Shown here: positions 49,736 to 62,285 of the stretch, one piece after another
Layout: each line of letters opens with the position of its first letter
Position numbering within the stretch: the first letter of the stretch is position 1
NCBI RefSeq assembly: GCF_018691265.1
Contig: NW_024881321.1
Location: 27,893,496 to 27,957,495 of the forward strand
Direction: 5' to 3'
Source: Tyto alba
Taxonomy: Eukaryota; Chordata; Aves; Strigiformes; Tytonidae
DNA: 64,000 nt
The notes under the pieces: generated by a model
The model's input: the letters and a program-made list of their open reading frames with translations, nothing else
The model's database searches: none
What the model was told of the DNA's origin: nothing
Program-made: the position numbers and the translations under genes

Positions 49736-52700
49736 AAGCTCTTTTGTGCACCTCTGGGAGCTCAAAAGGGGAGAGGGCTGGGCCGTCAGCCAAGGGTGAA
49801 TGGCTGCAGTCATCAGCAGGAAGGGAGAAATCCATTGGGGAGGTTTTCTTCAGACTGATGGCCAGCCACAGAGGGCTCTGCTGGTAGATGCTCCAGACAG
49901 TCAGAGGGACAGAGTCATGGGGGTCCGATATTGAGGTTAGAGGATAACTGCATCTAAGAACTTTCCTGTAGTAAGCAAATCCTTCTAGGAAAAGTGCTAA
50001 CTGAAGGGAAATATGGTTGATTTGTGTTCAGCATCCTTAGCCACCCCTCCGTTTGCTGATTTAGAAAAACAAGGTCAAAACAGCATTGGCAAAGTTGCGT
50101 CAATATAAAAAGAAATATACGCTAGGATTTGGAAATGGTGACCATGAGACGTGGGCAGAATTCCTCTCAGAGTTTTATGGCTCAGTTCCAAAGTGCTCTC
50201 CATTTCTCAGCAGGCAGCAGGGTCATTGTTTGGACTGACTGAAATGCTGATTCCAGCACAGAGACTTTTGTGTATGCAGAAAAATAGGGTGCTAAATCTT
50301 GGTAACAGAAGGTTCTCCACTGTCACAGTTTCCCTCTGTAACAAGCCTCTTTCCAGGCTCATGGCCTCCATTCGGATATTAGATGACTAGGTCTGCGCTC
50401 TGCTCCAACAAGATAGCCCAAAACACATGTCTGGTCCTTAGAGGAAGCTGGTAATGCATCAGAGGTCATAAGACATCATGATAATGTAGAGTAAATGTTT
50501 TTGGAATCTGTTTTATTGTATATTATTGCCCACCCTCTTCCCTCCCCCCCCCAAAAGTGAAAGAAGAAAGCAAATTGAACAGGTCAGCCTAGTTAGGAGT
50601 TAGTCTGAGACATAACAGGTCTCATTAGGGTGGCTTTAAATAAGGGAAGGAATTGATTCATATGCAGCAGAGCTATTCACGAAGCAGAGCCGGGTTTGAC
50701 TTAGCAGCCCCTGGAAGAACAGGAATGAACGAAGGAAGGGGCTAACTCCCAAGTATCCAAGAGATTTTCCTCCCAGGGAGCTCCAGCAGCAGCTTTGCAT
50801 TAGGTCTGGAGCAAAACCCAGGGCTTCTGTGGGGGTGGTAAGTTCCAGAGGAAGCATCCAGAGCCCAGGAATCCCCCAAGAGGCAGGACAACTCTGTGAA
50901 ACCTGGATTTTTGGATCTCAGGGCTGAAACATAGGTTGAGAGATTTTGAAGTGGTTTGCAAGGAATCCTGCTGCCAAATTTTGTTTTCTCTTTGAGCTCG
51001 TTGTTTCTAAGATTTTAATCTATAAGCTCTGAAAATTCATTAATCTAAACCACAGTGAATCACTATTTACTGCTGTTTACTATGAAGACTGTCTGGCTCT
51101 GGCTGATTACTTGAACCAGAATAGTCCAGAGCTATGGGGCAGATTGGGAAGAGGTGTGCCTACTGGGGGATCTGCAGCCAGAGAGATACACAAGGGAGTC
51201 CAAGAACTGCAGGACTAGACTGCACAGGACCAGGTGGAAAACACTGGGGATGGAAGCTTTCACAGACAGCTGCCAGTTTTGGAGGAGAAGCTGACAGCAG
51301 GTTACAAAGGACAGACTCTGACATTGCTTTAAAATCTGCAGGATTCTAGGAAAACATAAGGCATTGCAGACTAGCCTTCCTTTTTAGCTCTTGCTTACAC
51401 CTGGCAATTTGGCAGCATCTCTGCAATCCTCTGTGCTGTAAGCCTTATGTCTTCCCCCTCTGGACAAGGGCAGAGGCTGCGGTGCTGAGATCTTTTTCAC
51501 GTTTGTCAAGACCTGTACAAGAGTAATGATGCTTGTGCTTCTCTTCAGTCATCCTTGCAGATTTTTACCTGGTGGACAGTCCCACAGAGATGCCCTTCAT
51601 TTTCAGAAAATCAGTGAGGAAATCTGGAAGGTGCGAGAGTGCTGCTATTTGCTCGCATGGCTCCCATGCAGCTGGTGCAAGGATGGGAACGCAAAGCTTA
51701 TTATTGGTGCATTAATAACAAAGCGCTTTCATCTCCTACTACTCACACCAGGATAGATTGTTATCTCTGCTTTGCTTTTAGCTTTCTTTGATTACTCCTG
51801 CACAGCAGCAGAGAGTGTACCGCAAAATGAATAGGACTCGGCAGTAATTGGTATGCAGCCAATGTCTTAAAATACCTCTGTTCAAACAGGTTTTGTACCC
51901 TGGTCTGCCTTGTGAGCACTGAGGTGGGTGAGGGGAGCTTCCCCGTAGCGTGCGCTGAGGAGCCTAAGGCCAATGTACCTCTTCTAATCTTTTTAGCAGT
52001 CATGCTACAACCAGAGCTCCATTCAAAGTTACAGAGATACGATCCATTTAATTTTTACAAGTCCCTGCAGCAGGAGGGGAGAGGAGACCTGGCAAAACCG
52101 GCCATGGTAGGCAGATGAGTGAGAGAAAGAGACTGAAGTACAAACCATTAAAGCTGGTGATTTTGGAATTCACACTGCTGAGATTTAAGATTTTAAATCT
52201 TTAGCCTTCTAGCCCTTATAACATTTTCAGGGAGTGGTGCAAGGGGGAGGACAGAGGCTGAGCAGCAAATAGCTTGGGGATGGGCATGGGGGAATGAATG
52301 TTGCCAATGGTCATGAGATGATAAATTGTAGAGAAAAAAAATATGTACATAAAAATCTCTGCTGCGGATACCATATGGTGTTTGCTGGGCAACCGTGAGT
52401 TAAGTACCAATTTGGTAGAGAAAACAAATCGCTGCACAGACAATAGAAGTATCAAATCCCTGAATGCAGGTGTTATTCTATGTTTCATGGTACTTACACA
52501 TAGTTTTGCAATGTCAAGCAGGATGTCAGACAAACACACTCATTTTGATAGAGCTGTGCACATAGGATTCCTCTCCATATCCCAGAGCATCAAGTCCTAC
52601 AGTGTCTGGTTATCCTTATAAGCCTTCCCCAGAGTGGGTGCCTTGGGACTCTGGTGGTTTAGAGATGGATCAATGTATCCTCTTGGGTGTTTCACTGATT

Positions 52701-55700
52701 CAAATTAAATCAAATGCTTGGAGCAGAGGTGTTAACAGGGGTGTTATTGAGGGTTTCAGATTCTCCCTTCTTCAGGGCATTTACTCCTTGACTCATTCCT
52801 GGTGCCAGTACTGTGAGGGACCTCTGGCTGTGCATAGCAGATGCCTGCAGTCCACTCAATCTTCTCTGTATAGACAGGACATTGAAGCCCAGGGTTCCTG
52901 CATGGCTTTCCTCTTCAGGGACTCATTTCCTAACACAGGAGAGTGCATCAGCTCATATGTCTATGCCTTAAAGCAGGGCTTTGTTATGTGCAGGGGCACT
53001 TTCTTTTCCCACTCCATGCCTCTCAGTCCATGGCCTCATATGCCCAGCACAGCCATGCAACAGCTCATGGACCTGCTGACCAAATGATTTTAGCATGGGG
53101 GCGAGCAGCCAGGGATGCAGGAGGTGAGGCAGAGGCCTGGGAGTTAGTCAGCTGAGAAGGGTCCCAAGCTGAACATATGAGGCGGACAGGCCCAGCAGCA
53201 GGGTACCTGGCAAGGAAAGGAGCACTCTGATGACATTTCACTATTGAAGTGAGAAGCAGCACCCCTCCTTTTGATGGTATTCAGGGTTTAATAATGGTTT
53301 TGTATCATTAAAATCTTCCTGGATTTTATTACTTTTCTCTTTTTTTTTTGAAACACAGATATATTCAAAACAAAATTCAAGTTACAAAGCCAAGTATTCA
53401 ACCCTTCATTAGTTTCACTGTTAATAATAAACCAGCAAAGTATTTCTGTTCCAAGGGATGCTTTCTGTTAGAGAGAAATGAACAGAAAGTCATGAAACCG
53501 GGATCAAAGAAACAGATCAAGAGGTGTTAGGAAGAAACATTTGGTGAGGTGGCACAGATAACCAACAACACCTAGCAGACATCTGCCAGAATCTGTTAAT
53601 GTAGACCCTACAAACTGTCATTTAGCTAGCTGAGTCATTCAAGACCAAGGATGGTGGCTAAATAGGATAGACTTGTAGAACAAGATGGTCTCATATCTAC
53701 TTCATGACAGGTGCAGGACTGACAGGGGAGGAGCAGATGTGCTGGCCTGAAGAGAAAGCTGGAAGGCCAGATTCTTGTTCTGCCCCTATAGTGACCTTTA
53801 ATGGGATGCTGGGAGACACTGTTGCCTGCCCAAATATTAAAAAATCTAGAACTTAAACATTTATGGTCTTAATTCAGCAAAGCACATAATGAAATTAAGG
53901 CACATGTGAAGTCTACTGATAATATTTCGTTTATCTCTCACCTTAAACACCTTGTACTGGTCACTCAGATATTTACCCTTTAAATTTCCAAAGAAGGATC
54001 TGAAATAGTTAAAAAAATAGAGGTATTGAAGACTTCGAAAGATCATGCCCAACAGTCTACTGATGTTATCGTTTTATGGTTATGTTTCCTTTTACCGTGT
54101 TAATTTTCCAAAGAAAACCTATGTTAGTCTGGTGGTAATTAACCAAGCTCTAGTAAAATACATCCTCACAATTAACCTGCTTAAAGATAGAATTTTTAAA
54201 CTCCACATCCAGAGTTAAGGTTTATGTTGTACTGTTGAACAGTTTTCCATAAATCAAGACTTCCACGTGGTAGGTTTTAATACTGTACACTATCAACTGG
54301 ATATGTCATTAATCCTATTTTATAAGATTATTTTAGGTTAGACTCCAAAGTTTCCCTTCTAGCCCCCCCATTTTCCCAAATGTTAACTACGCAGACTCTA
54401 CTGGTATTTGAAAGTGTACATCCACATAACCTGACAGGCAAAATGAGAAGCAAAACTGAATACTTGAAGATTCTCATGAATTTGCTTTCATAATAGTACA
54501 TACTGGTTTTCCACGAGGTCCACTCTACCAATTTTTATACTTGCTTATTTTTGTACCTAGCTAAGACGTGAGGCTACTCTTCTGCAGACACCAGTCAGAC
54601 CTGAAGATGTGTCTTGGGCTCATATTCAGGGCAATGCACACCGATTCATATTTCCAAAGGAAATGAGAGCTCAAAAGTTCTAAATTTCCGTTGTGGATGG
54701 AAATCTGCCAAAATCTTCTGTTTTTTGGAGACTGCCTTTTCCTTCTTCACAAATGAATTTCTAAACAATAACACAGAATGTCACATAAAAGCCTTTCTAT
54801 TGATATTTCATCCTGTAAGCGGCAAAAGCAGAAACCAAATCCCAGCCACTAAGAAACAATGAAAGTGACTCACTAACCATACCTCAGTGCAATGTTTAAC
54901 TGGGCAACCAGGAGAACAGGACTCTCCGGAGATATAAAGTTTCTCCACTGCAAGCCCACCACAAGCCCAGGCTGCTGCCCCAGGCTGACACCCCATCCCA
55001 GGCATCACACCACACACTGGGCCCTGAGTCAGCCTCTTTTATTAATAACAGAAGTAGTTATCTCACAAAGTGGGAAAAAGAGGTAATTTAATTAACTAAA
55101 CATAAATGGCATCTGGCTTTTCCATAGCATGCTTTTTAATGGAAACATTCCACCTTTTAAAACAGATGATACAATTATATTCCAGCAAACCCAATGCAAT
55201 AGACAATTTTATTTTAATTTACACCACCTTTCAGCATCTTAATGCCGCAAGTAGTTTTGCTTTACTCGGTGGCTTTTGCAAAACCCCCAATATCACGTTT
55301 TCTTAATATTGCCCCTAGAAACTCAGTTCTTCACAGAAATTCAACATTTTGAAGTGTCAGTGACTCTTGTGCTTCTGTGTGCAGCAAGGCTCAGGTTCCC
55401 CTCGAGCAGACCTATTGGCCTGGCTTGGTGCAAGGCTGGCACCCAACAGGGGTTTTGTCCCTCGTGAGCGCATCCTCTTTCAGATCAAAGCTCCCTGCAG
55501 AGATGACCTTTCAGTGCAAAATCCAAAGCTTCTTCAGCTTTCCTGATGAGCTGGGTGCCATCTTGCTAGGCTACCAAATCTCCACATTGGGTGTACCCAG
55601 AGGTGGGTTTGTTGAAATGGTGATGCGACCTGCCCATAGCACTGCCATAGCCATGCTTTGTCCCGGGCTTCACCGAGGTGCAGACACCCCCAACCCCTGG

Positions 55701-57643
55701 CTCAGGTAACTCCCTTCTGAGCGGTGGAGCTCCCCTGCCCCAGCTGGTGGCAGTGGCCCCTCTCGAGGGGCTGTGCTTGGCGTGGTGAGGGAGAGAGGCA
55801 GGAGGAGAGAGGGGCGGCTGAAGCCAGCATCCCACCCTGCAGGCAGCAGTTACTGTCAGGGCAAACTCCTGCCCGGGCACCTGGCATAGGGGTGTGAGGG
55901 GGATGGCTGCATGGGGCGGCAAGTTCTTCCCCTCCCTCCCTCGGCACACACGACGGAGCAGAGCGCTCTGTGTGCTAACAGGAACAAGCAGAAACATTTC
56001 CAGCCAAGGTACTTGACACAAGTCTGTTTGCCAAGTGGTTTCACTACCTTCTTTGGTTAAGGTTAAGAGAAATGTTGTTGCTCAAAGGAGAAAACAAGTG
56101 GGATTGTTTTCCCCCCTCACCCTTCCTGTCTGCAAATCCAGGCATCTCTAGACTGCGGTTCCTTATAAACAAAAGAAGGAGCTTTTGTGGAGCCTGTTGA
56201 TAAGAGATACTCCACACAACCCCACATCCCACAGATTTTTATTATTATTTTTACGTTTGCAATAATATGCAAATATTTGAGCGCTTCCTGAGGTCACTTG
56301 ATAGTTACGCTGCAGTGTGGTAATTGCTCCAATTACTGCAGAGACCTAAGGGCAAGCTCAGGACAGAGTAAGGCAGGGTTGTCTGGGCCAGCTGATAGGA
56401 TTTGCACTCAATCAGCAAGATCTAAGTGAGCAAGACTGAACCCTGGTGAAAGGAGAGTCAGGAAGACAGGAGTGGATTTCTCTTGCACTTTCTCTTTCCT
56501 GGGAACAGTTTGCAAGGAAATGAAACACAGCCAAGGAAAGCAAGTCTAGTGTATAGCAGCTGGAGCATGGGGCAGGGAAAGAGCTCTTGACAAAACGCAG
56601 AGGCCACAGCCACCCGAAATACATCAGACACCTTGACGGAAGCAGATCATTAGGAAAGCAGAAAGTGAGCTTGTGAGGTGCAAGGCTCTGCCTTGACCTG
56701 GTGGTGACAATTCAGCCACTGCCTTCAGTACAAAAGGGACTGGGCCCAAGTTCTCACAATTTCAGCAAAGGCCAAGAGCTCAACTCAGAGAAATTAGATA
56801 ATTTCTAAAAATGTCTAGCATTTTAATGAAAAGAATGAGTGGGAGCTCTTATCTAAGGAATCTGAGTGCTTTCAACCACCCGTTCTTTACAATTTTACCA
56901 CCTTGAATAATTTCAAATAAAAATCTGTATCTAGCAATGAAGTTCCATGTTGTGCCATGTTCACACAGCATTGCAGCAGGATGATTATAGTTTATAATAC
57001 TGAAGGAAAAGCACTGCTGAACAAGGGAGAGGAACTAGGAAGCAAAGAAATGTATTTTAGGTGTTCAAGGCTCCTAAGTAGCTCTTTAAAAGAAGAAGGA
57101 ATGATGAGGAAAAGTCTGCTTCCAAACAAGACTCATTTCTATTATTCATGACTCATGCAAAGTGATTTTTAGAGCCAGAGATTCTTTCACTGGCATTGCT
57201 CACTTTTCTCAGTAAGCAAAAGAAATAACATTACTTCAAGGTCTGAAGTTCACTGGGTTACATCTGCTTTCACTCAATTCGACCAACAGCAGTATTTTCT
57301 AAGTGAATTTATTTTTTTCCCCTTTTCTCTCAACATCTTTGCAGCCTTACTGTCTCCTTCATGCCACTAGCAGAGACAGGATCATAAATTAGTTCAGTGC
57401 TATGTCTGACCTGGTATTGTTGCTCAAGTAATGTTAAATTTTTATAATCTATCTCCTCCTTTGCCTCAGAATATCTACCTTCTCCTTTCCAAATAACTTA
57501 CTGGAAATTCAACAGAAAAAAATTCCCACAAACTCCTGGTCAGCTTTCAAGTCTGTGTAGATGGACCAGCAGGGATCAGTCCAATATCCAGGTTCCTCCC
57601 AGTTGGGATCAGGCAATGCGTGACATATAGATTTTATTGTGTT

Positions 57644-57660
57644 AAAAAAAAAAAAAAAAA
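57644..57660. repeat. Poly(A) tract
   Basis: A run of 17 A, about 60 bp left of the CR1-like fragment. Confidence 0.8.
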
Positions 57661-57719
57661 TGAATCCAAGTCTTTATGAAAAATAGCTTGTCTGTAAGAT
57701 GTGAGGTGGCTTCTGCTTG

Positions 57720-57990
57720 GCCCAGGCAAAGCCTTTGCTGCAGTACTGTGACCAGTTTGGGTACTACAGTTGAAGCAAGATGCAAAGCACTTGGAGAGAG
57801 CAAATAGGTAAGAGTGACGACAATCCCTCAGATTTACGAAATATGACCTATGAGGAAAGACTGGAAGAGTTAAGACTGTTTAGTCTGAAGAAGAGTAAAC
57901 TAACTGTAGGCACAAAAATAGCCTTCAAATACGTAAAAAGCGGCTACAAACAGGAAGAGCAGAATCAGTTCTCCATGTCCAGTAGCAATA
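57720..57990 (+). mobile_element. Old CR1-type LINE fragment
   Basis: The order of words matches the CR1 region just before its 3' tail: a GTACTGTGACCAGTTTGGGT start, then GCACTTGGAGAGAG, then CCTATGAGGAAAGACTGGAAGAG and GTTTAGTCTGAAG. In protein terms this is the conserved LERVQRR, YEERLEELRLFSL-type stretch, here seen as YEERLEELRLFSLKKSKL. It is diverged and interrupted, so it is an old dead copy. The 112-codon frame that crosses it is not a host gene. Confidence 0.68.
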
Positions 57991-59816
57991 CCACAAGAAA
58001 GGGTGAGCCTGGCTTACCACGAAGACTATTAGCAGTTCTATTAGCAGTTTTAGCATTCTATTGTAAAAGCAACTGTCCTTTTTTGTCTGTCTACAGGCAA
58101 CTTACCTCTAACCCTTAGCTTAATTTTGTTGCTCTGTGGTTGTCAGAATCAGCTCAGTCTTATACCCCATGGTCAGTTCTAGCTACGAGAAGTGAAATGT
58201 GCCCCCTGAAGTCATCACCTCTTCTCTCTTGGACTCCCCCTTGCAGCCTACTTAGGTGGAAAGCTGTAATTCCAAAAATATAATTTATAAAGTATCTAAG
58301 ATCCACGTGCCAGTAGGCCTTGGTCTACAAAGGTCTTTTAGTGAACTTTTGGTCTGCAAAGGTTGGTTGCTATTAAATCCTCTTGTGCTTTTTTTATATA
58401 CATTTCCTACTTTTGTCTGAATTTGGAGTGAGCACTTTGCTCTGTGCTTGCAGAGCGTGTAGCTCTGTGTAATACATTTGATGCTCAAGATTTGGCCTAG
58501 ATACTGCTGAAAAGCTACAGCCCTGTGCAAAGGCAGCACATTCACATTCATCCTATTTCACTTCTCTGTGCTGTTTTCACTGCCAAACAATATTCTCCTA
58601 ATGTATCTGAAACAGCCCAAAATGGAGGAGATTCAGAGACAATATAGGCCAAAATGCTTGAAGTACTTAAACTATGCGTTATCTTCCTTGTATCAAATAT
58701 AAACAGCATTAGGCTGGAATCTGAACAAAAACCATTCAGTTAATGGCCAGCTCAGGGATGAGTCAAACGAGGCTGGCAGGGTTAGGCAATGCTTTCAATA
58801 AGCTTCATGTCCTCTGTAGTAGCTGAGATTTGCCATGAGATTGTTATTTTGTGTAGATAACAGAAGAGAGAGTCACACATTAGTAATCCTGAATGGTGTG
58901 GGTCCCAAAGTTCTTTCCTCCTACCTAGAAGATGTCCTGCTTTATCAGGCACCTGAAGCTGGGTACAGATGAAGTGGTAAAATTGTTGTTCTGGATCTTA
59001 AGCATAAGTTTAGGATTTGACCCAGACCAATTTAGACATCTGTGGTGTAAAATGATGTGTGTGGGTTAGTCACCGTGTGGTCACCTTATAGTCAACAGGA
59101 ATGGGGCATCCTGTCCCCTTCTAGGAGAAGATCTATCTTATCCCTGGGAGACACATACACCAGGTCAGAGGAGCACTCTAGACATGCTAATTAAGAGTAA
59201 AGCAGATGGATGACTAGTGAAGGTATGGGCATATCTGGCAGGATCCAACTGATTCCCACCCTGACTTAGCAGATACCTGCAGGTGCATCTTAGCTTACCT
59301 CAGATCATCTGGATGTCATTTATACCCACAGCTTTCAATCCAAACGGGTGCACATGGAGAGCAATTTCCTTCTTTCTTCCTGTAGCTAATTTTCCCATAT
59401 TTCACATCTCTCCTGTCTCCCAATCTGTGTCCAAAGGGAGAAACAATTTCACCAAAAGCTGCTGCAGGGGTGAACCACTGCAGCCCTTAAAACATCACCT
59501 CAGACTGAGAAGCCCCTCTCCATCTCACATTATTCAGTCTTCATTGAATAGACTTTTAGCTGACCAGGAGTCAAAGCGTCCTTGACAAGCAAAACCTTGT
59601 CACCCCCTCTCTCCACACAGCCTAAGTGCCCCAATGAAATCCACATTCTTCTTTAGCCATAATGCAGTGATGAGCATGAGTACAGAAAACAAGTTTCTGA
59701 TAGGCATTTGCTGACAGCTGGGTTCTCACTCACGCAAGAGGTAACGCCAGCTATTTCAAAAACTAAGCCTGCCAATTATTCTTTTGACCAAGTTTTTACA
59801 TAAAACATGCTCTATG

Positions 59817-59830
59817 CACACACACACACA
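59817..59830. repeat. (CA)n microsatellite, short
   Basis: About seven CA units. Confidence 0.75.
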
Positions 59831-62260
59831 AATTCAAGCTGTCCCTCAGCTTTCTTGTGCAGAAATAATGCTATCCTTCTTGAAAGATGATTCACTAATA
59901 CCAGGCTGGTGGAGAAGCAGTTACAGCGAGCAAAAAGGCTAATCAAGAAGAAGGATTGCTTAAGCTCAGTTGTTTAAGGCTATATCATTGCCAGGCAGAT
60001 TTTGGGAATCAATTAACATTTTCATAAAGTCTTTAATAGTTAGAATGCACTGAGACAATATAAACCCTTTCCAAAGGAGCCTTTTGTTGAAATTTTGGCA
60101 GTATATCTCTGGCTGGAGTCAAATAAATTAGTCATCAGATAAATCAGTCATGCCAACTATGAGAGTGATACCAAAATAAACAGAATGTTTTAGTCAAATC
60201 CATGAAACAAAAGGATCAGCAAATCTTATTTAAAATTCCCCCATGTAATTGATGCATAATTAAGCTTCTAAACATGAATGCAAGTGTGCTGTTCCAGAGT
60301 ATGTGACGATGAAGATTGTATCTTTGAAAGTAAATGGGGATCTCCGGATGCAATTAAAAGTAATTTTTGAATTGCTGGTTCCAAGTTCCTACTGGCAAAA
60401 TCCAAGAAATTCAAAGCCTAAGTCATTCCTAAATTAGTGCAGTTTTGATGCCAGGGAAACTCCACAGATTTTGATGAAGTTACATCAGACTCAGACTGAA
60501 TCAGGCCAACAGAACCTAGTCCTATTAAAAATGTACTGTCAAATCTTTTTGAAAGAAAACGTCAGGATACGTTTATAGAAATCACATTCTACAACAACAG
60601 AAAATAAAAAATAATCAGGGGATGTGTAGCACATGGCAACATGAGTTGGGATAAGGCAACATGACTGCCTTATTCCAAACGTTGCATTAAGTAATCTACC
60701 TTACTAGGTCTAAAATACACAAACAATCTGAACTCTTTTAAATTTTTCTTGTCTTAAAATACAGACAAAATAATAACAGTGATAACTTTATAATTATTCC
60801 AGTTATCCTTATGTTTAGCTCATATATCACTATTTTCATATAAAACACTTTTTAAAAGCTACCAGTGTCCCTACCTCATTCCTTGGATGCCTGCCAGTTT
60901 GGCAAAGTACCCAAGTCCTGGGAGGGGATAAGTAGGGCATGAAAGAGAGACCATTGGTTGTAGCAGTGTGACCAGGCAGCAGCTTGTGGGAGGGAAGAAG
61001 CACTGCTTTTAAATGGGTTGAGGAAGTTGAAAATGTGAGGAAGCTTTTCTTATCTAGTTAGCATTCATTTCCTAATAGCTACTATCTCAGCCTAAATCAG
61101 ATACTTAAGCAGATTAAGTGGCCTTGTGCATAGAGGGTGCAGTTCTCACTGGCTTCGATTGTCCCAGCCTCTGAAAGTGAGTCTGGAAGGGTTTGGGGGT
61201 AGATTCTCCTTTACCTCAAGTGCATTTAGATACATCGAGTCTTGCAGCTTGACGTGAGTCTCCCACTGTCCCCCCATCCCATGCTTCCCTGTGCCAGTGC
61301 CAGCGCTCCCCTCCCATGCAGCTGTGGCCACCTCTGTCCTGCTCCAATCCTCCCTGTGCCAAGTGCAGCTGATGATCGTGTCCTTCAGGCAAGGAGACCT
61401 GCAAGGGCATGTCTTGAGTAGGGATGACTCATACGCAAGTATTGAAGCAATTAATGCATTTCAGCTCAAGTTAATGATTGGATTCCTAGCAGAAGCAGTA
61501 CAGAAACGTCCCTCAGATGTAGGATTTCCTCCCCTTTCCATTACCAAGCACTTGTTTCCATGAGATATCTCTCCCAAAAACTAAAAATGCTCCTCACTTA
61601 CCAAGTCCCTTAGTAGGACATATCCTAAAAGTGACAGCCTTTGTCACATTTATTCATTAATGTATTCAACATTTGTATACACGAAAGGACAGGCCATCAC
61701 CTAGACTAGGGAACAAGCTTCAGATGTAGATATTCAGATGTTGATATGCTTTGGTAGAATATCCGAATATCCTCAAAATAGAGAAATTCCACATTTCCTC
61801 ATGGAAATGTAGGAGCCTTGTTGAGATTTGGCAACATGTCCAATAGTAGTGCTAAAGTTTGACTTGAGTTTCTTCTCTTTTAACAGTAGTTTGCATACTA
61901 TTGAATTCCATATCTACATTTTAATTCCAGAAATAATGTTGTGTTCTTTCTCTTGATGGATCAAACTGAAGTCAATACTGTATTTACATCAGAAAGGCTG
62001 TGCCACTTTCATTATTAACATAAACCACACAGATTTTAGAACTGACAAGGACTAGAAGGAACCTATTGCTCCGTAGGGTGTTTAGGGCATTTGTGAATCT
62101 GATTCTGCCTCATGAGATATTTTCACTGCTTTGCTGATGGTCAGCTATATTCACATACTTTGGGGATTACATCTCTCTCACGTAGTGCTCCACAAAGGAA
62201 CCAAACACAGACATTGTGCTCTGTTTGCACTTACCAGGAACCATTGAAACCCGAATAAAT

Positions 62261-62285
62261 GTTTATTATTTATTATTATTATTAC
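62261..62285. repeat. (TTA)n microsatellite
   Basis: About eight units of TTA/ATT with one TTTA interruption. Confidence 0.8.

Noticed and set aside
49097..49835. Minus-strand Gly/Arg/Glu-rich frames (134-176 codons)
   Set aside because: They are the complement of the same minisatellite and its CpG-rich flank; composition explains the absence of stops.
48545..49858. 437-codon plus-strand frame, Cys/Pro/Leu/Ser rich
   Set aside because: It is a translation of the CT-rich minisatellite; other frames and the minus strand are equally open and there is no unique protein sequence.
52602..53087. 161-codon plus frame in CLDN10 intron 1
   Set aside because: Long for AT-balanced DNA, but it has no recognised similarity and no clear promoter or splice pattern; it probably arose by chance.
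57780..58118. 112-codon plus frame near 57.8 kb as a host gene
   Set aside because: Its YEERLEELRLFSL stretch is CR1 retrotransposon sequence.
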